Assembly (NCBI RefSeq): GCF_921293095.1
Contig: NC_060258.1
Span: 7,640,607 to 7,704,606, forward strand
Direction of reading: 5' to 3'
Source of the DNA: Ischnura elegans
Taxonomy: Eukaryota; Arthropoda; Insecta; Odonata; Coenagrionidae
DNA: 64,000 bases
Position 1 is the first letter of the stretch; each line of letters begins with the position of its first letter. Position numbers and translations under genes: made by a program. Of the stretch, positions 39,201 to 48,389 are shown in pieces. The notes below the pieces were generated by a model. The model had not been told where the DNA came from. It saw only the letters and a list, made by a program, of their open reading frames with translations, and searched no databases.

Positions 39201-40396
39201 CAGTCCCCGCATCAAGAGAAGAAAGTAATGATTCTCGTGAGTCGTCCACCTCTGAGACATTGATGGGATTGAAAAGGAAAAGACGAGGGGCGATGCAAAA
39301 AGTAAATGCGCCTGTGTTAGAAATCTGTGGTGGAATTGGAGAGAGAAAAACTGCGGAACGAGTGGGAAGTTCTGATGGGGATGGGAAACCATACACAAAG
39401 AATATATCCTCAAAGTCCACCACCTCTTGCACGAGAAACCTCAGAAATGATGCGCTAGGAGGCGCAAAAGGAGGGCCTTTCAATTGCAGCGTCTGCAACA
39501 AGTCGTTCCCGCTGAGGAGCGGTCTTAGCAATCACATGCGTTCGCACAAAGAAAGAAAACGTTATCCGTGTACGATCTGCAGCAAGTCTTTCGCTTCGAA
39601 GTCTCGCATAACTAAACACTTGCGCACACATACGGATGAGAAGCCTTTTTCGTGTAGTGATTGCATGAAGTCTTTCTCTTTTAAAGGCAACCTCATGAGG
39701 CATTTGCGCACCCACACGGGGGAGAAGCCCTTTTCGTGCAATTATTGCACAAAGGCTTTCACTAAAAAGGAGAATCTCATCCTACACTCACGTGTACACA
39801 CAGGGGAGAAGCCTTTTTCTTGCAATTATTGCGCAAAGACTTTCACTGAAAAGTACAATCTCATCAAACACTCGCTTGTTCACACAGGCAAGAGACAGTT
39901 TACATGCGAGATTTGCAGCAAGTCTTTTGCCTCGAAGTCTAACATTACTCGACACATGCGCACTCACACGGAAGAGAAGCCTTTTTCATGTAGTGATTGC
40001 ATGAAGTCTTTCTCTCTTAAATGCAACCTCAAGATGCATTTGCGCACCCATACGGGGGAGAAGCCCTTTTCGTGCAATTATTGCGCGAAGGCTTTCGCTA
40101 GTAAGGCAAAACTCATCCAACACTTGCGTGTACACACAGGAGAGAAGCCTTTTTCGTGCAATTATTGCACAAAGACTTTCTCCAGAAAGGACAAACTCGT
40201 CCAACATATGCATATGCACACAGGGGAGAAGCCTTTTTCGTGCAATTATTGCGCTAAGACTTTCACTAGAAAGAACAAACTCGTCGAACACTCGCGTGTA
40301 CACACAGGAGAGAAGCCTTTTTCGTGCAATTATTGCACAAAGACTTTCTCAAGAAAGGACAAACTCGTCCAACACACGCGTACGCACACAGCATAG
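18093..40396 (+). CDS. ZAD-C2H2 zinc-finger protein, nine coding exons (about 959 aa)
   Basis: Join of 18093-18245, 18356-18493, 21798-21965, 22680-22799, 26849-26989, 30794-30961, 31670-31789, 36029-36101 and 38598-40396. Every junction has an AG acceptor and a GT donor (mostly GTGAGT or GTAAGT). Introns 1-7 are phase 0 and intron 8 is phase 1, so the frame is continuous. The protein starts with a ZAD zinc-binding dimerisation domain (residues about 17-95), followed by about 260 residues of acidic, Ser/Thr-rich linker, then 12 C2H2 fingers. Family knowledge says such proteins are nuclear DNA-binding factors, often chromatin or oogenesis regulators; the specific role is unknown. The exon model is mine and could miss alternative exons (see 37280-37342). 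The last finger runs directly into a stop with fossil fingers beyond it. Confidence 0.85.
18356..18493 (+). CDS. Exon 2: second half of ZAD
   Basis: Starts after CTCAG with IAVGDGLP. It carries the second zinc-binding pair in TMCPLCLKRL and the long C-terminal helix (FSGFKKICLESDAVLR). It ends at AGG before GTGAGT, length 138 bp, phase 0. The 110-bp intron 1 splits the ZAD between its two Cys pairs. Confidence 0.87.
18494..21797 (+). other. Intron 2
   Basis: 3304 bp and AT-rich. It holds a tRNA-derived SINE-like head near 19451-19530 and a segment near 19050-19120 that is repeated in inverted orientation in intron 4 (about 25810-25870). No other gene seen. Confidence 0.7.
19451..19530 (+). 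repeat. tRNA-derived SINE-like promoter region
   Basis: A box-like TGGCCTACTGG at 19459-19469 and B box GGTTCGAGACT at 19501-19511, 42 bp apart, match RNA polymerase III internal promoter spacing. It does not fold as a good tRNA. The 3' end of the presumed SINE is not defined and no second copy is seen in the window. Confidence 0.45.
21798..21965 (+). CDS. Exon 3: linker (first copy of duplicated exon)
   Basis: 168 bp, phase 0 at both ends, acceptor TCTGCAG and donor GTAAGT. It encodes a Ser/Thr-rich linker with TCSAHTTEIYLPVPD. It has the same length as exon 6 and is clearly similar to it (TCSVQMTEIYIPMQD). Confidence 0.8.
21966..22679 (+). other. Intron 3
   Basis: 714 bp. The 3' end carries TTTATTGAGTGA about 30 bp before the acceptor, as does intron 6, consistent with duplication of an exon pair together with its intron. 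No gene seen. Confidence 0.7.
22680..22799 (+). CDS. Exon 4: acidic linker (first copy of duplicated exon)
   Basis: 120 bp, phase 0 at both ends, CTCCTAG acceptor and GTGAGT donor. It encodes an acidic stretch (KDEDEGDLSEGNYPV) then GISTDVSDPLATDEL. Length and sequence pair with exon 7 (EENYPA, GISSDAVDPLEVDDE). Confidence 0.8.
22800..26848 (+). other. Intron 4
   Basis: 4049 bp and AT-rich. It contains the inverted partner of the intron-2 repeat near 25810-25870. Scattered short frames have no recognised motif. Confidence 0.65.
26849..26989 (+). CDS. Exon 5: acidic linker
   Basis: 141 bp, phase 0, acceptor TTGACAG and donor GTGCGA (weaker than the others). It encodes a strongly acidic stretch, FQEDDEEESF and ESDLDEGDES, with no known domain. 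Included because frame and phase fit perfectly and because its acidic character matches the adjacent exons. Confidence 0.68.
27050..28050. repeat. Possible pogo/Tigger remnant with TTATCCG motifs
   Basis: Related segments at about 27055-27110 and 27370-27440 share GATTATCCGGCTGC plus ATGATTTTCACTCT-like text, and GGGTTATCCGTG recurs near 28012. Terminal repeats of some pogo/Tigger elements read CTCGATTATCCG-like. A separate GATCCG-rich low-complexity patch lies at 27130-27225. No transposase is recognised. Confidence 0.3.
28280..28790 (-). pseudogene. piggyBac-related terminal fragment
   Basis: The stretch 28325-28375 (TAGGATTAAGTACTGTG then AAATGTTAGAGATTTT) matches, in reverse complement, the left end of the piggyBac element at about 56970-57005. 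Further up the minus strand, near 28440-28510, a translated CAVCW motif could be the Cys-rich C-terminal zinc knuckle of a piggyBac transposase. No TTAA boundaries were found. Confidence 0.4.
30272..30724. mobile_element. hAT-type MITE in intron 5, 453 bp
   Basis: Terminal repeats are CAAGGCTGTGGCCAG at the left and, in reverse complement, CAAGGCTGTAGACAG at the right. The flanks are CCTGATTA (30264-30271) and CCTGATGA (30725-30732), an 8-bp duplication with one mismatch. It has no coding capacity. Confidence 0.8.
30794..30961 (+). CDS. Exon 6: linker (second copy of duplicated exon)
   Basis: 168 bp, phase 0, acceptor CTGCACAG and donor GTAAGT. It aligns along its length with exon 3: SSAGTKECIRDKIEETSQFT against the exon-3 SSGPSVETKGCTQNVIENNS region, and EIYIPMQD against EIYLPVPD. 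Confidence 0.8.
30962..31669 (+). other. Intron 6
   Basis: 708 bp, nearly half of it a piggyBac-type MITE (31199-31512). The 3' end keeps TTTATTGAGTGA as in intron 3. Confidence 0.7.
31199..31512. mobile_element. piggyBac-type MITE, 314 bp
   Basis: Flanked by TTAA on both sides (31195-31198 and 31513-31516). Terminal repeats are CCCTTTCACTGCC at the left and, in reverse complement, CCCTTTTACTGCC at the right. It has internal GGCCGATATATTGGCC palindromes and no coding capacity. Confidence 0.88.
31670..31789 (+). CDS. Exon 7: acidic linker (second copy of duplicated exon)
   Basis: 120 bp, phase 0, TTTTAG acceptor and GTAAGT donor. It encodes an Asn/Glu-rich stretch (EEEENEELLNEENYPA) then GISSDAVDPLEVDDE and is homologous to exon 4. 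Confidence 0.8.
31790..36028 (+). other. Intron 7
   Basis: 4239 bp, of which 33378-35290 is a pogo-like transposon. The rest is AT-rich with nothing recognised. Confidence 0.65.
33378..35290 (-). mobile_element. Pogo/Tigger-like transposon remnant, 1913 bp
   Basis: Terminal repeats are CAGTAAAACCTCTCTACAT at the left and, in reverse complement, CAGTAAAACCTCTATATAG at the right. TA follows the right end (35291-35292); the left flank reads TT, perhaps a mutated TA. On the minus strand around 34080-33900 is a helix-turn-helix like pogo N-termini (KMRRLDITT, then IFLAIKEGRQKKDIAVTLGIP), broken by a stop and a frameshift. The catalytic domain is missing. Confidence 0.72.
36029..36101 (+). CDS. 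Exon 8: short linker
   Basis: 73 bp after ACTTTCAG, ending ATAG before GTGAGT. It changes phase from 0 to 1, exactly what exon 9 needs. It encodes a Met/Asp/Thr-containing linker (DEKVIGNSEMTNDSMTEA). Confidence 0.75.
36102..38597 (+). other. Intron 8
   Basis: 2496 bp. It contains a candidate 63-bp cassette exon (37280-37342) and, near 37170, TTAGTGAACACAAGGT, which also occurs at the 3' end of the Penelope-like element near 62083 and may be a tail fragment. Confidence 0.6.
37280..37342 (+). other. Candidate cassette exon, 63 bp
   Basis: Preceded by TTTTTGTAG and followed by GTAAGT. Its length is divisible by three, and when spliced after exon 8 (phase 1) it has no stop and returns phase 1 to exon 9. 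It would add about 21 residues (MATAWLGVTVNHGRKYF...). No family match; it could be chance. Confidence 0.3.
38598..40396 (+). CDS. Exon 9: terminal exon with 12 C2H2 fingers
   Basis: Acceptor TTTCTAG, phase 1 entry, 598 codons to TAG at 40394-40396. The first 160 codons form a Ser/Asn-rich linker, then an isolated finger (YCSHCRYAFNTNDDLIKH, about 39070), an acidic and basic linker, then 11 contiguous fingers from 39479 with TGEKP-type linkers. Predicted contact residues (-1,2,3,6) for array fingers 2-11: S-S-R-K, F-G-N-R, K-E-N-L, E-Y-N-K, S-S-N-R, L-C-N-M, S-A-K-Q, R-D-K-Q, R-N-K-E and R-D-K-Q. Fingers cycle through ICSKSF, SDCMKSF and NYC types, showing block duplication. The linker is homologous to that of the minus-strand gene at 53061-54844. 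Confidence 0.93.
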
Positions 40397-40580
40397 AAAT
40401 CTTTTTCATGTTATCACTAAATCTTTCATTAGCAAATAAAGTCTCATCGGATACTTGCATGCACACACACAGACAAGAGACCGTTTACATGCAATATTTG
40501 CAGCAAGTCTTTCACTTCGAGTTCTTCTCTCACCAATCACATGCAAAAACACTCAGGAGAGAAACCTTTTTGTAGAGATG
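40397..40580 (+). pseudogene. Fossil zinc fingers downstream of exon 9
   Basis: Just past the stop the sequence still reads as damaged fingers: KSFSCYH with a further stop, then, after a frameshift, RPFTCNICSKSFTSSSSL and HMQKHSGEKPF (about 40475-40570). The ancestral array was therefore at least two fingers longer. An AATAAA at 40435-40440 inside this stretch might now serve as polyadenylation signal. Confidence 0.85.
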
Positions 40581-41164
40581 TGCGAACAGTATCCGCGAAT
40601 ACTCAAATGCTAGAAAGTATTCCATATACGAGATCTCGATTAATTATGCTACAGCTAAAATCTTGAATGCTTTGAATTTTGCACCATACACTGTCGCACG
40701 TACATCGTTGGTAGTTTACTCAGACAATGTAGAGAACTTTAGTCAATTAGTGCATGCAGTGCTGTTTTAGGCAAGTTGACGAAATACATCGGAAAAAATC
40801 GGAAAATCCCCAGTTTCCCCCACCAGGAGAACCTCAGTGCCATGAGATAGTAACTGTGCGGCACAATTCCCAAAATCAGCTACCCCCTCCATCCATCAGT
40901 CATCGGCCCGACGCTTCTCCGACGCTTTCCTCCCCTCCAAAATCAAAACGGCCCCAGCTTGCGCAGGGTTCGTATTACGAAGACCATAAATCAAAAGCTT
41001 CAAAAGAAAATATCTGGTTACAGGAGAATAATAGAATCATGTTTCGCTCTTCCCTCTTTCTCAACACTGACCTTTTTCTGCTTATCTGATTCGAAGTTCC
41101 CCATTTCTGGAGGTTAACTTCTGCATGAGTTATCTGCTAGCCCAAAAGCTGTCACACAATGACT
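40581..41164. other. Intergenic, nothing recognised
   Basis: No coding similarity is evident. The 111-codon frame at 40754-41089 is proline-rich but has no start context or motif I can support. Confidence 0.5.
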
Positions 41165-41945
41165 TTAGGCAATTGATATTACACCTTTATTAGATTGAAA
41201 TATTAGTAATGTGCGCATAATGTAAAAGAAGAATAAGACCAAACACGACACATTTCTGACTTTATTTAAGCATTTAATGTAAGGAAATAAATGCCAAATA
41301 CGATGGAGACTTCTCACTTCACCTGTTGCCTTTATGTTAATACCATCCACTGCATAAACATGGTTAGAGTTGGACGAATTCCACAAGAAATGTACTGCCA
41401 TGCATTTGCTCGGATTAATTTCGAGTTCCCACTCTTGGCTCTACAAATGAACATTTTTTAAGTCGATGATGGAATTTCATAGTCAGAGTGATCACTAATT
41501 TGGCGATAGATGACAGCGTTGTCAGCAAATAAACATATTTTACTGCTAATGCAGGAGCAGAGATCATTAATGTATATAATAAACAACAGGGGGCCGATTA
41601 CGCTTCCTTGTGGAACACCTGATGAAAGTTTGACAATATCAGTGCTAATTCTGTCATGAACTACTTTTTGTTTATAATCTCTGAGAAAGTCGCGTTTCCA
41701 GTTTACAACTGTCTTGTTAAATCCGCATAACTGTCATTTGCATAAAAGTTTGTTGCGTGGTACAGTGTCGAAAGCTTTCTTAAAATCTAGAAATAGTGCG
41801 TCAGCTTGTCTTTTTGATTCATCAGATTTTATGTTGTCTTGAAGAAAGAGCGTGAGCTGTGTTTCTCAATATCTACCTTTTCGGAATCCATACTGACAGT
41901 CATGGAGGAAGTTATGTCTGTCTAAGAAAGTCATGATATCTATTA
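41165..41945 (-). pseudogene. Decayed CR1/L2-like LINE reverse transcriptase
   Basis: Minus-strand translation gives the RT landmarks in order: CQYGFRKGRY-like text, ADALFLDFKKAFDTVPRNKLL, SSGVPQGSVIGPLLF with IYINDL, then FADNAVIYRQI, where the catalytic FADD has become FADN, then EINPSKC. Several stops interrupt it. It is the same broad clade as the LINE copies at 5850 and 7287 but clearly more diverged. It abuts a TA-rich tract at about 41946-41990. Confidence 0.85.
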
Positions 41946-42099
41946 AATTTATTATTGTATTATATATATATTATTTATTATTAGATACCTATTATTATTT
42001 CTTTTATTTTAGAAAATCGGTGTAAGAAAGAAACCTCCAGAAGCGAGAAAATGAGGCCGATCTTTTGACCTCCTATTTATCAAGGTTTTCGACTGTACA

Positions 42100-43960
42100 T
42101 ACATTTTTCTCATTGCGACTGTAAAAAGTAAACCACTGATTTTCTGCACATTACAAAAACCCATGATAAAATACCGAGCATATCCTGAATGCTATGCAGT
42201 CCAGTCTGGCCTACAAATTTAAGTGTTGCGTTTTATAAGGATGAACAATCGTGGCTGGAAATTGCAGGCCCATTTGTACATGTATATTTTTTTCAATTAA
42301 ATGTTATATGCACCCATTTGATCCCTCAATGCTGTGATGCGTACCCAGTACATTGACTGATCTTCAAGGAAAAAATTTCTCATTGAGATATTTTATTTTG
42401 AATTAAAAAAATCCAGTATTTTTTTTAAGGAATTGAAATAGTAATGTGTACTTTGTTTTTCTGACCCCCATGGCAAAATTATTTGGTATTTTCCATTCAT
42501 AATACATTCAGAGCGGTATTTTGTATTTTTTGTAGCATTTTTCTCGTTATGTCTGTAAAAATAAACCACTGATGTGCTACTAAAAACAAAAAACCATTGA
42601 TAAAACATCAAGCATATCCTGAATCTTATGCACTCAAGCCTTTCCTGCGAATATAGGAGTGTTGCATATTATAAGGATGACAACTCATGGCTGGAGAATG
42701 CAGACCTGTTGGTTCATTTATTTCTTTTCAATTAAAATGCTACACATACGGCATATTTGACCCCTCAACGCTGTGATGTGTACCCAGTACGCTTACTGAT
42801 CTTCTTCATGCAAACATTTTTCTCATTGAGATATTTTTCATTTTGAATTTAAACAAAATCTGTGTTTTTTTGAAGGTATTTTAATAGTCATTCATACTTC
42901 GTTTTGCTGACCCCCAAGTCAAAAATATTAGGTATTTTCCATTCATAATACATTAAGAGTGGTATTTTGTATTTTTGTATTATTTTTCTTGTTATGCCTG
43001 TAAAAAATTAACCACTGATGTGCTACACATTACAAAAACCCTTGATAAAACATCAAGCATATCCTGAATCTTATGCACTCAAGCCTATCCTACGAATGTA
43101 GGAGTGTTGCATATTACAAGGGTGACAACTAGTGGCTGTATGTCGGAACGGGAGATTGTACCTTTGCTCTGTGAATTAAACATGTGGAACCAGACGTCTG
43201 ACTTGTCATCTCATTCTGCCTTCAAGGAACCTGGCCCTTCCTATTAAGCTTAGCGTTTATAGTGTATATTTTATTTTGTATTTCAAATATGTTCAGAGTT
43301 TTGGTATTTACCCATTCTAAAATAAAAAATAACATCTTTAAAATACTTTTGGAGTAGCTCTGATAACACTTCCGTAACCTAATAATTCAAAGAATACTTC
43401 TTTTTTGTAATTATAGTTTTCTTCATGTTTCCAACTATACATAACTTGCCACGGAGGTTATATTTTTTTAAGATTCTTTAGTTTCCATAGAAATGTTTTT
43501 CGTTATTTAAAATGTATTTACATAGTAATTCATAGTTTGATTTTCTGACCCCGAAGTCATAGGAGCGGTATTTTGTATTTTTATGTAGCATTTTTTCATT
43601 TTTATCGTTATGTCTATAAAAATAAACTGCTGATGTGCTACCCATGACAAAAAACCGTTGATGAAACATCAAGGATATCCTGAATCTTATGCACTCAAGA
43701 CTTTCCTACGAATATAGGAGTGTTGCATATTATAAGGATAACAACTTGTGGCTGGAAAATGCATACCTGTTTGTTCATTTATTTTTTTTCAATTAAAATG
43801 TCACACATACGGCATATTTGACCCCTCAACACTGTGATGTGCACCCAGTACGCTAACTGATCTTCTTCATGCAAACATTTTTCTCATTCAGATTTTTTAT
43901 TTTGAATTTAAACAGATTACTGTGCTTTATGAAGGAACGTTTTTTTCTTTCCAATAAATT
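42100..43960. repeat. Tandem repeat of about 440 bp, four imperfect copies
   Basis: Equivalent points (TGTAAAA...CCACTGAT) fall at 42121, 42555, 43000 and 43615. Each copy carries GATAAAACATCAAGCATATC, CCTGAATCTTATGCACTCAA, GAGTGTTGCATATTA and CTGTGATGTGTACCCAGTAC. The spacing is 434, 445 and 615 bp; the last contains an extra segment of about 165 bp (43140-43300) unrelated to the unit. No coding. Confidence 0.85.
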
Positions 43961-44925
43961 TTCATTGTGATTTCATTTATAAAAATTTTATTTTGTAGTT
44001 TTCTATGACTTTTGGTTTCACACTGGTGAGTTGGCGAATTTGGTCTGAAAAGTAAACGCCTTCCTTCAACTGTAGTATCTTGAAAACTGCTGCCTGCTCT
44101 TCTAGTGAGGCGTGAAAAGGTGTCGACTCCTTTAGCATGAGATAAAATATCTTTCTTATTAGCTCACTGCCCTCTCTTTGTCTTTCGCCTGTTTTTCATC
44201 ACCTTGACACCCAATATATACATGCAGCTAATGAACCACATGCAGCTAATGAAACCACATCTTTTTCTAAGACCGTGGCCAACACAGAAGAATATAAAAC
44301 AAGTGAACACATTCAATTGAAAGGTATAGAATATATCTAGTACAATGGGAGTACGGAAAACAACCCTTTTCCAAAATTTATTTAAGATGCAAAAGATTAA
44401 CTAAAATTTACCAAAGTGAACAAATTAATAAATCCAAATTGAAGGTAATACGATACTATAACTACAAATTATACTATAAGAAAACAGTTGTGAATGTAAA
44501 ATATTTAATAAAAATCACATTGTTTTAAGGACACCTAACTCTACTTAAGGTACAATAAAAATACAATAATTCAGCTAATACAGATGTAGATATGGTCAAC
44601 AAAAGCGGCATGAAACCCATTGATGCTGACAAAGATCTTCACACTGCATTCTGGTACTAAGAGACAACGAAAAGTTACAGGGAGGCTATGTTAACAATTG
44701 AGGAGCACCATTGTGACAAGCTGATGATGACTACCAAGTTTCTCGAAGAGTTGACTAATTTTGTGTTAAATCTCCAGAACACTTAGTGAAATTTTTTTGC
44801 TGCTCCACCACTACAAAGCTCCCTTCTAAGATACAGGGGGTCACCTATGCGACCTCCTGTCTCTTTCAAAATTTACTATCCAATGGAAAAACCAAATATT
44901 GTATTTGATCTAGTTTGTCACTTGA
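43961..44925. other. Intergenic, nothing recognised
   Basis: AT-rich. A short direct repeat of ACATGCAGCTAATGAA occurs twice near 44221-44262. No gene seen. Confidence 0.5.
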
Positions 44926-44929
44926 TTAC

Positions 44930-45245
44930 ACATGTATTCCATGTAAATTTTCCATGTGGAAATATTCCATGGATTATTCATGGATTCCATGACAATTTTC
45001 CATGGGAATTCCATGTGGATAATTTCCATGGATTAAACATGGATTCCATGACAATTTTCCATGTGGAAATATTCCATGGATTATACATGGATTCCATGGC
45101 AATTTGCCATGCGGATTCCATATGGAATCCATGGAATTTAGAGGACTTTTGTCAGTACTTTCCATGGTATATCCATATGGAATCCACATGGAACCATGGT
45201 ATTTCCATCATGGAATTTCCATGGACTACAGTTGTAATCCATATG
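44930..45245. repeat. CCATGG-rich minisatellite-like repeat
   Basis: Imperfect reiteration of ATTCCATGGATT, GGATTCCATGACAATTTTCC and TTTCCATGTGGA at roughly 48-60 bp spacing (near 44981, 45040 and 45088). Because the core CCATGG is self-complementary, both strands show similar His/Trp/Met-rich frames; these are not treated as genes. Confidence 0.8.
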
Positions 45246-46617
45246 GATTCCACTGTGTGCTGTCTGGGATAGTTTGCAGATGCCTGGTCAGTCCAACCAC
45301 TTCCTGCTTGGTAAGTAGATCCCAAATTTGATGACAGAGGCCTGGGTGTACTAGACTGGAGTGTCTGTAGAGCTGACATCATGACGAGGTCTTCCTAGCT
45401 GATGAGGGAGCAAGGGCATACCTAGAATCAAAACTGGGTTTGGTGCCGTCATTTTCAAGTAACCAAATTTTAACATGTGAATATGAACTTCATTTGGATC
45501 ACTTTGAGACTAGGAAAACATAAATTTTCTCAATTCTGTAAAATAAGGACCGGCCTAGGGACCATGCTTTCATTAAAAGTGTTCAAACCTCGAAATAGTT
45601 AGCTATTTTCCTGAGACCCATGCAAAAATACCTCTTACAAAGATACCACCTAATATCTACGTACCATCTTTACTTTGCGATCCCTAGCGAAAAAGGTCGT
45701 TTTATGACACAGCGGAACGGAGTCTGTGACGGGCTTACCGCGGTCTTTCCAGGAGAACTCGCTTTTAAATATGTGCATCATTCTCTCAGTTCCATCCGAC
45801 CATTCCATCAGTTATGCTATGCACTTTCTTTCTTTTAGCATTTTCATCGTCACTTTTGTTTTTTTCTTTCACTTTTGTTTTTATTTATGCTCGTGCTATG
45901 AAAGACAACTCATCCCCGTGCTACATTTACCATGCGTTCTTGCCCGTGAACTCATTAGGATATTGTCTAACTTCGGGTTCTATCAATTTGAAGTCTATCT
46001 TTTAATCTTATATAGTATACTTAAATAATTCTATGGAAAATGCCTCATATGTTTACACGACGTAATGTCCATATGATATTGAAATAGGAGAAAAAAACGG
46101 GGCAGTCGTGGGACTGGCCGACAGATGTGAAAACTGGAATTATTATAACCCATTTATTATTATAAAAGAATTAATTTTTCCAGTTATTCTCATTTTTCAA
46201 CTAGAATTGAAATTATTTTTTTCAGCAAACTGTTAATTATTATGTATACATTAAAAACATGATGTGTATGAATAGAAAGTAACATCATTTATATATTTAA
46301 ATATAATATGCCTTTATTTCTTTTATTTAATATGCTTTAAACCAATAATTGTTCACTATGCACATAAAGGAAACTGCCTTAAATTGTACTGACCTGTATT
46401 TTTATAGAATGTACACTCTTCTGCATGTTCATGCACGAGCTCTTTATATTTAATTAACTTATACAATATACTGCACTATAGATTTTTATTTTCAATTAAA
46501 TATTTTTAAAACAAAGAGACTTCCAAAGTCTATATATTAACTAAGTTTATTTACTATACCTAGTCAGCCTGCGTAGTTGAAATATCCATTGTAAATTTTT
46601 TAAATTGTATGAGATTG
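45246..46617. other. Intergenic, nothing recognised
   Basis: Overlapping short frames at 45620-46028 have no motif. The stretch is AT-rich to the right. Confidence 0.5.
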
Positions 46618-46619
46618 AG

Positions 46620-46627
46620 AAAAAAAA
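46620..46627 (-). terminator. RNA polymerase III terminator (T8 on minus strand)
   Basis: A run of eight A on the plus strand, two bases beyond the 3' end of the tRNA-Asp-like gene, reads as T8 in the direction of its transcription. Confidence 0.6.
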
Positions 46628-46629
46628 TC

Positions 46630-46701
46630 CTCCCCGGAGGGGAATTGCACCCCGATCTCCCGCGTGACAGGCTGGGATACAGCCCACTATACTACCGAGG
46701 A
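46630..46701 (-). tRNA. tRNA-Asp(GUC)-like gene
   Basis: 72 nt on the minus strand beginning TCCTCGGTAGTATAGTGG. The acceptor stem TCCTCGG/CCGGGGA pairs fully with one G-U, and the anticodon GTC is at 46666-46668 within CTGTCAC. Compared with usual eukaryotic tRNA-Asp there is an A-G mismatch in the anticodon stem, the T-loop TTC reads TGC (weakening the B box) and the T-stem base pair is C-T. There is no intron and no encoded CCA. It may be a variant or decaying copy. Confidence 0.68.
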
Positions 46702-48389
46702 TGTAAAACCAGGAGACGAATTTTAAGATGCTGACGTATATACCCCTGTAGCGATCGCGGTGTCGGTTCGGTGACGCTCACGCGAATTCTATGCTTTTTC
46801 CCCATCCCGAAAAAGTGCTTAACGCCGCTAAGGAAGTTTTCACTTCAATAGTCATTGTCCCAGAAGAAAATTGCTGGATTATTTATCGCGGAGGCTGAAT
46901 TTGAGATACCCTTGACGCTCTAAAATCTCTTTATGATTTCCTGACAAAACCCGTCGTACGGCCGTACCTTACGGAATAGGCACATAGGTCTTACCCGAAA
47001 CAAATGAACGATTTTGTCTTTACAAAAATTGGATGGCAAAACCTTTAAAATTTTCTTTGGTTCACACTAATTTCGCAAAATAACTGCTGGGATCATAACT
47101 ATAGTTAATACATAATGATCACCGGAAAAATCCTAGTTAAATGAAAGAATTAATGGACAACATTTCGAAAGGTGTAAGTCTTCAACTCATAGTTCCTGTG
47201 CGGGCCGCATTCGGCGGTCAATGATCTTTGCGTTTTTTTCGCCACTGTCCATAATGATATTAATGAGACAATCATAGAGAGACGTCGGAATTATATGTAA
47301 AATGAATAAGTGAAGCACTCTGAGTGACAAAAAAAGTTTAATTACGGACATTTAAGATGAGAATAGACAAAGAATGGAGGGCGACGAATTTTCTAATGAA
47401 TCGATCTCAATAGAACGTTCCCTCTCCAAGGTTGACTCGATCGCATTTTCATTAAAAGTCGCTTATTTTAAGATTTGGACAGTACGGAGAATCGGGAAAA
47501 ATATGAGTGACGGGATTCAATTGCAGTTTTTTGTTGCGGTAAATTAAATATCACAATTGGCTTTTAACCCTTTCGAGACGGCGGAGTTTTCGTCTTAGCT
47601 TGACTGCTATACTGAGCCCCAAGAGACTCTTCTTTCTCGTGGTACGGAGCATTTTTGGAGGGCATTCGTTTAGAAGGGTCTCGCTGAATCTTTTTCGCAG
47701 GGACTTCGCATTATCTCAGATTCCGAGAGTAGTTGTGCTCCCTCCTTTCCGGGTTTACGACCATACCTGCGGCATTGGTTCACGGTCAACTTATGTATTG
47801 CTTATATGTATTTAGCAAATGGAAAATTGTTGCTTGCACGTAAATTACAGACTTTGAATTGAATTCCTCATTTTTATCTGAGCATTGTCAAATTTTAAAC
47901 GAAGTTCTAAGGCCATTATTAACGCATTTAACGCAGCAACAATTTCCATGTTGATGTTTATACATAACTCGAGATATAAGTTAATATTTGTCGTAGTATT
48001 TCGTTTAAAAATTGTAAACGATGCTCAGAAGACAAATAATTCAATTCTTAGTGTATAATTCTTGAGAAATGAACAAATATTTATTTCGAAAATGACTGTA
48101 TAAACAATTGAATGACCGCTGTCCCGTACCGCTGAGAAGGGTTCTAAAAGACGAAGGGTCCGGGTACCTGCTCCCGGATTCCGAGGGTTAATCCTAAACC
48201 CCGAAGCTTTGGGTCCCGAGACAAAGACGTTGTAAACCCACGACCATCCTAAAAGGGGGGGAACTAGAAAACGTATATATAGGGCTTTCGATCTCCTGGC
48301 CGGGTAAATTTCACACGTACATATACGCCCGTCGTCTCCCGGGTCAGGAAACGTCCACACGTATATGTACGTGTACAGTAGGGAAAAGG
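46702..48389. other. Intergenic, nothing firm
   Basis: TTAACCCTTTCGAGAC at 47564-47579 resembles a piggyBac-type end, but I did not find its partner. Near 48310-48380, CACACGTACATATACG and CACACGTATATGTACG are similar direct repeats. The 165-codon minus frame (48025-48522) has no recognised domain. Confidence 0.4.

Noticed and set aside
39136-40466. Several minus- and plus-strand frames overlapping exon 9
   Set aside because: Shadows of the repetitive zinc-finger coding sequence in other frames.
43140-43300. LTR fragment inside the 440-bp tandem repeat
   Set aside because: The extra segment has a polyadenylation-like look (GTGAATTAAACATG) but no TG...CA ends, target duplication or internal retroviral-type domains were found.
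44847-45272. 141-codon plus-strand frame rich in His, Trp and Met
   Set aside because: Arises from the CCATGG-rich repeat; a similar frame appears on the other strand.
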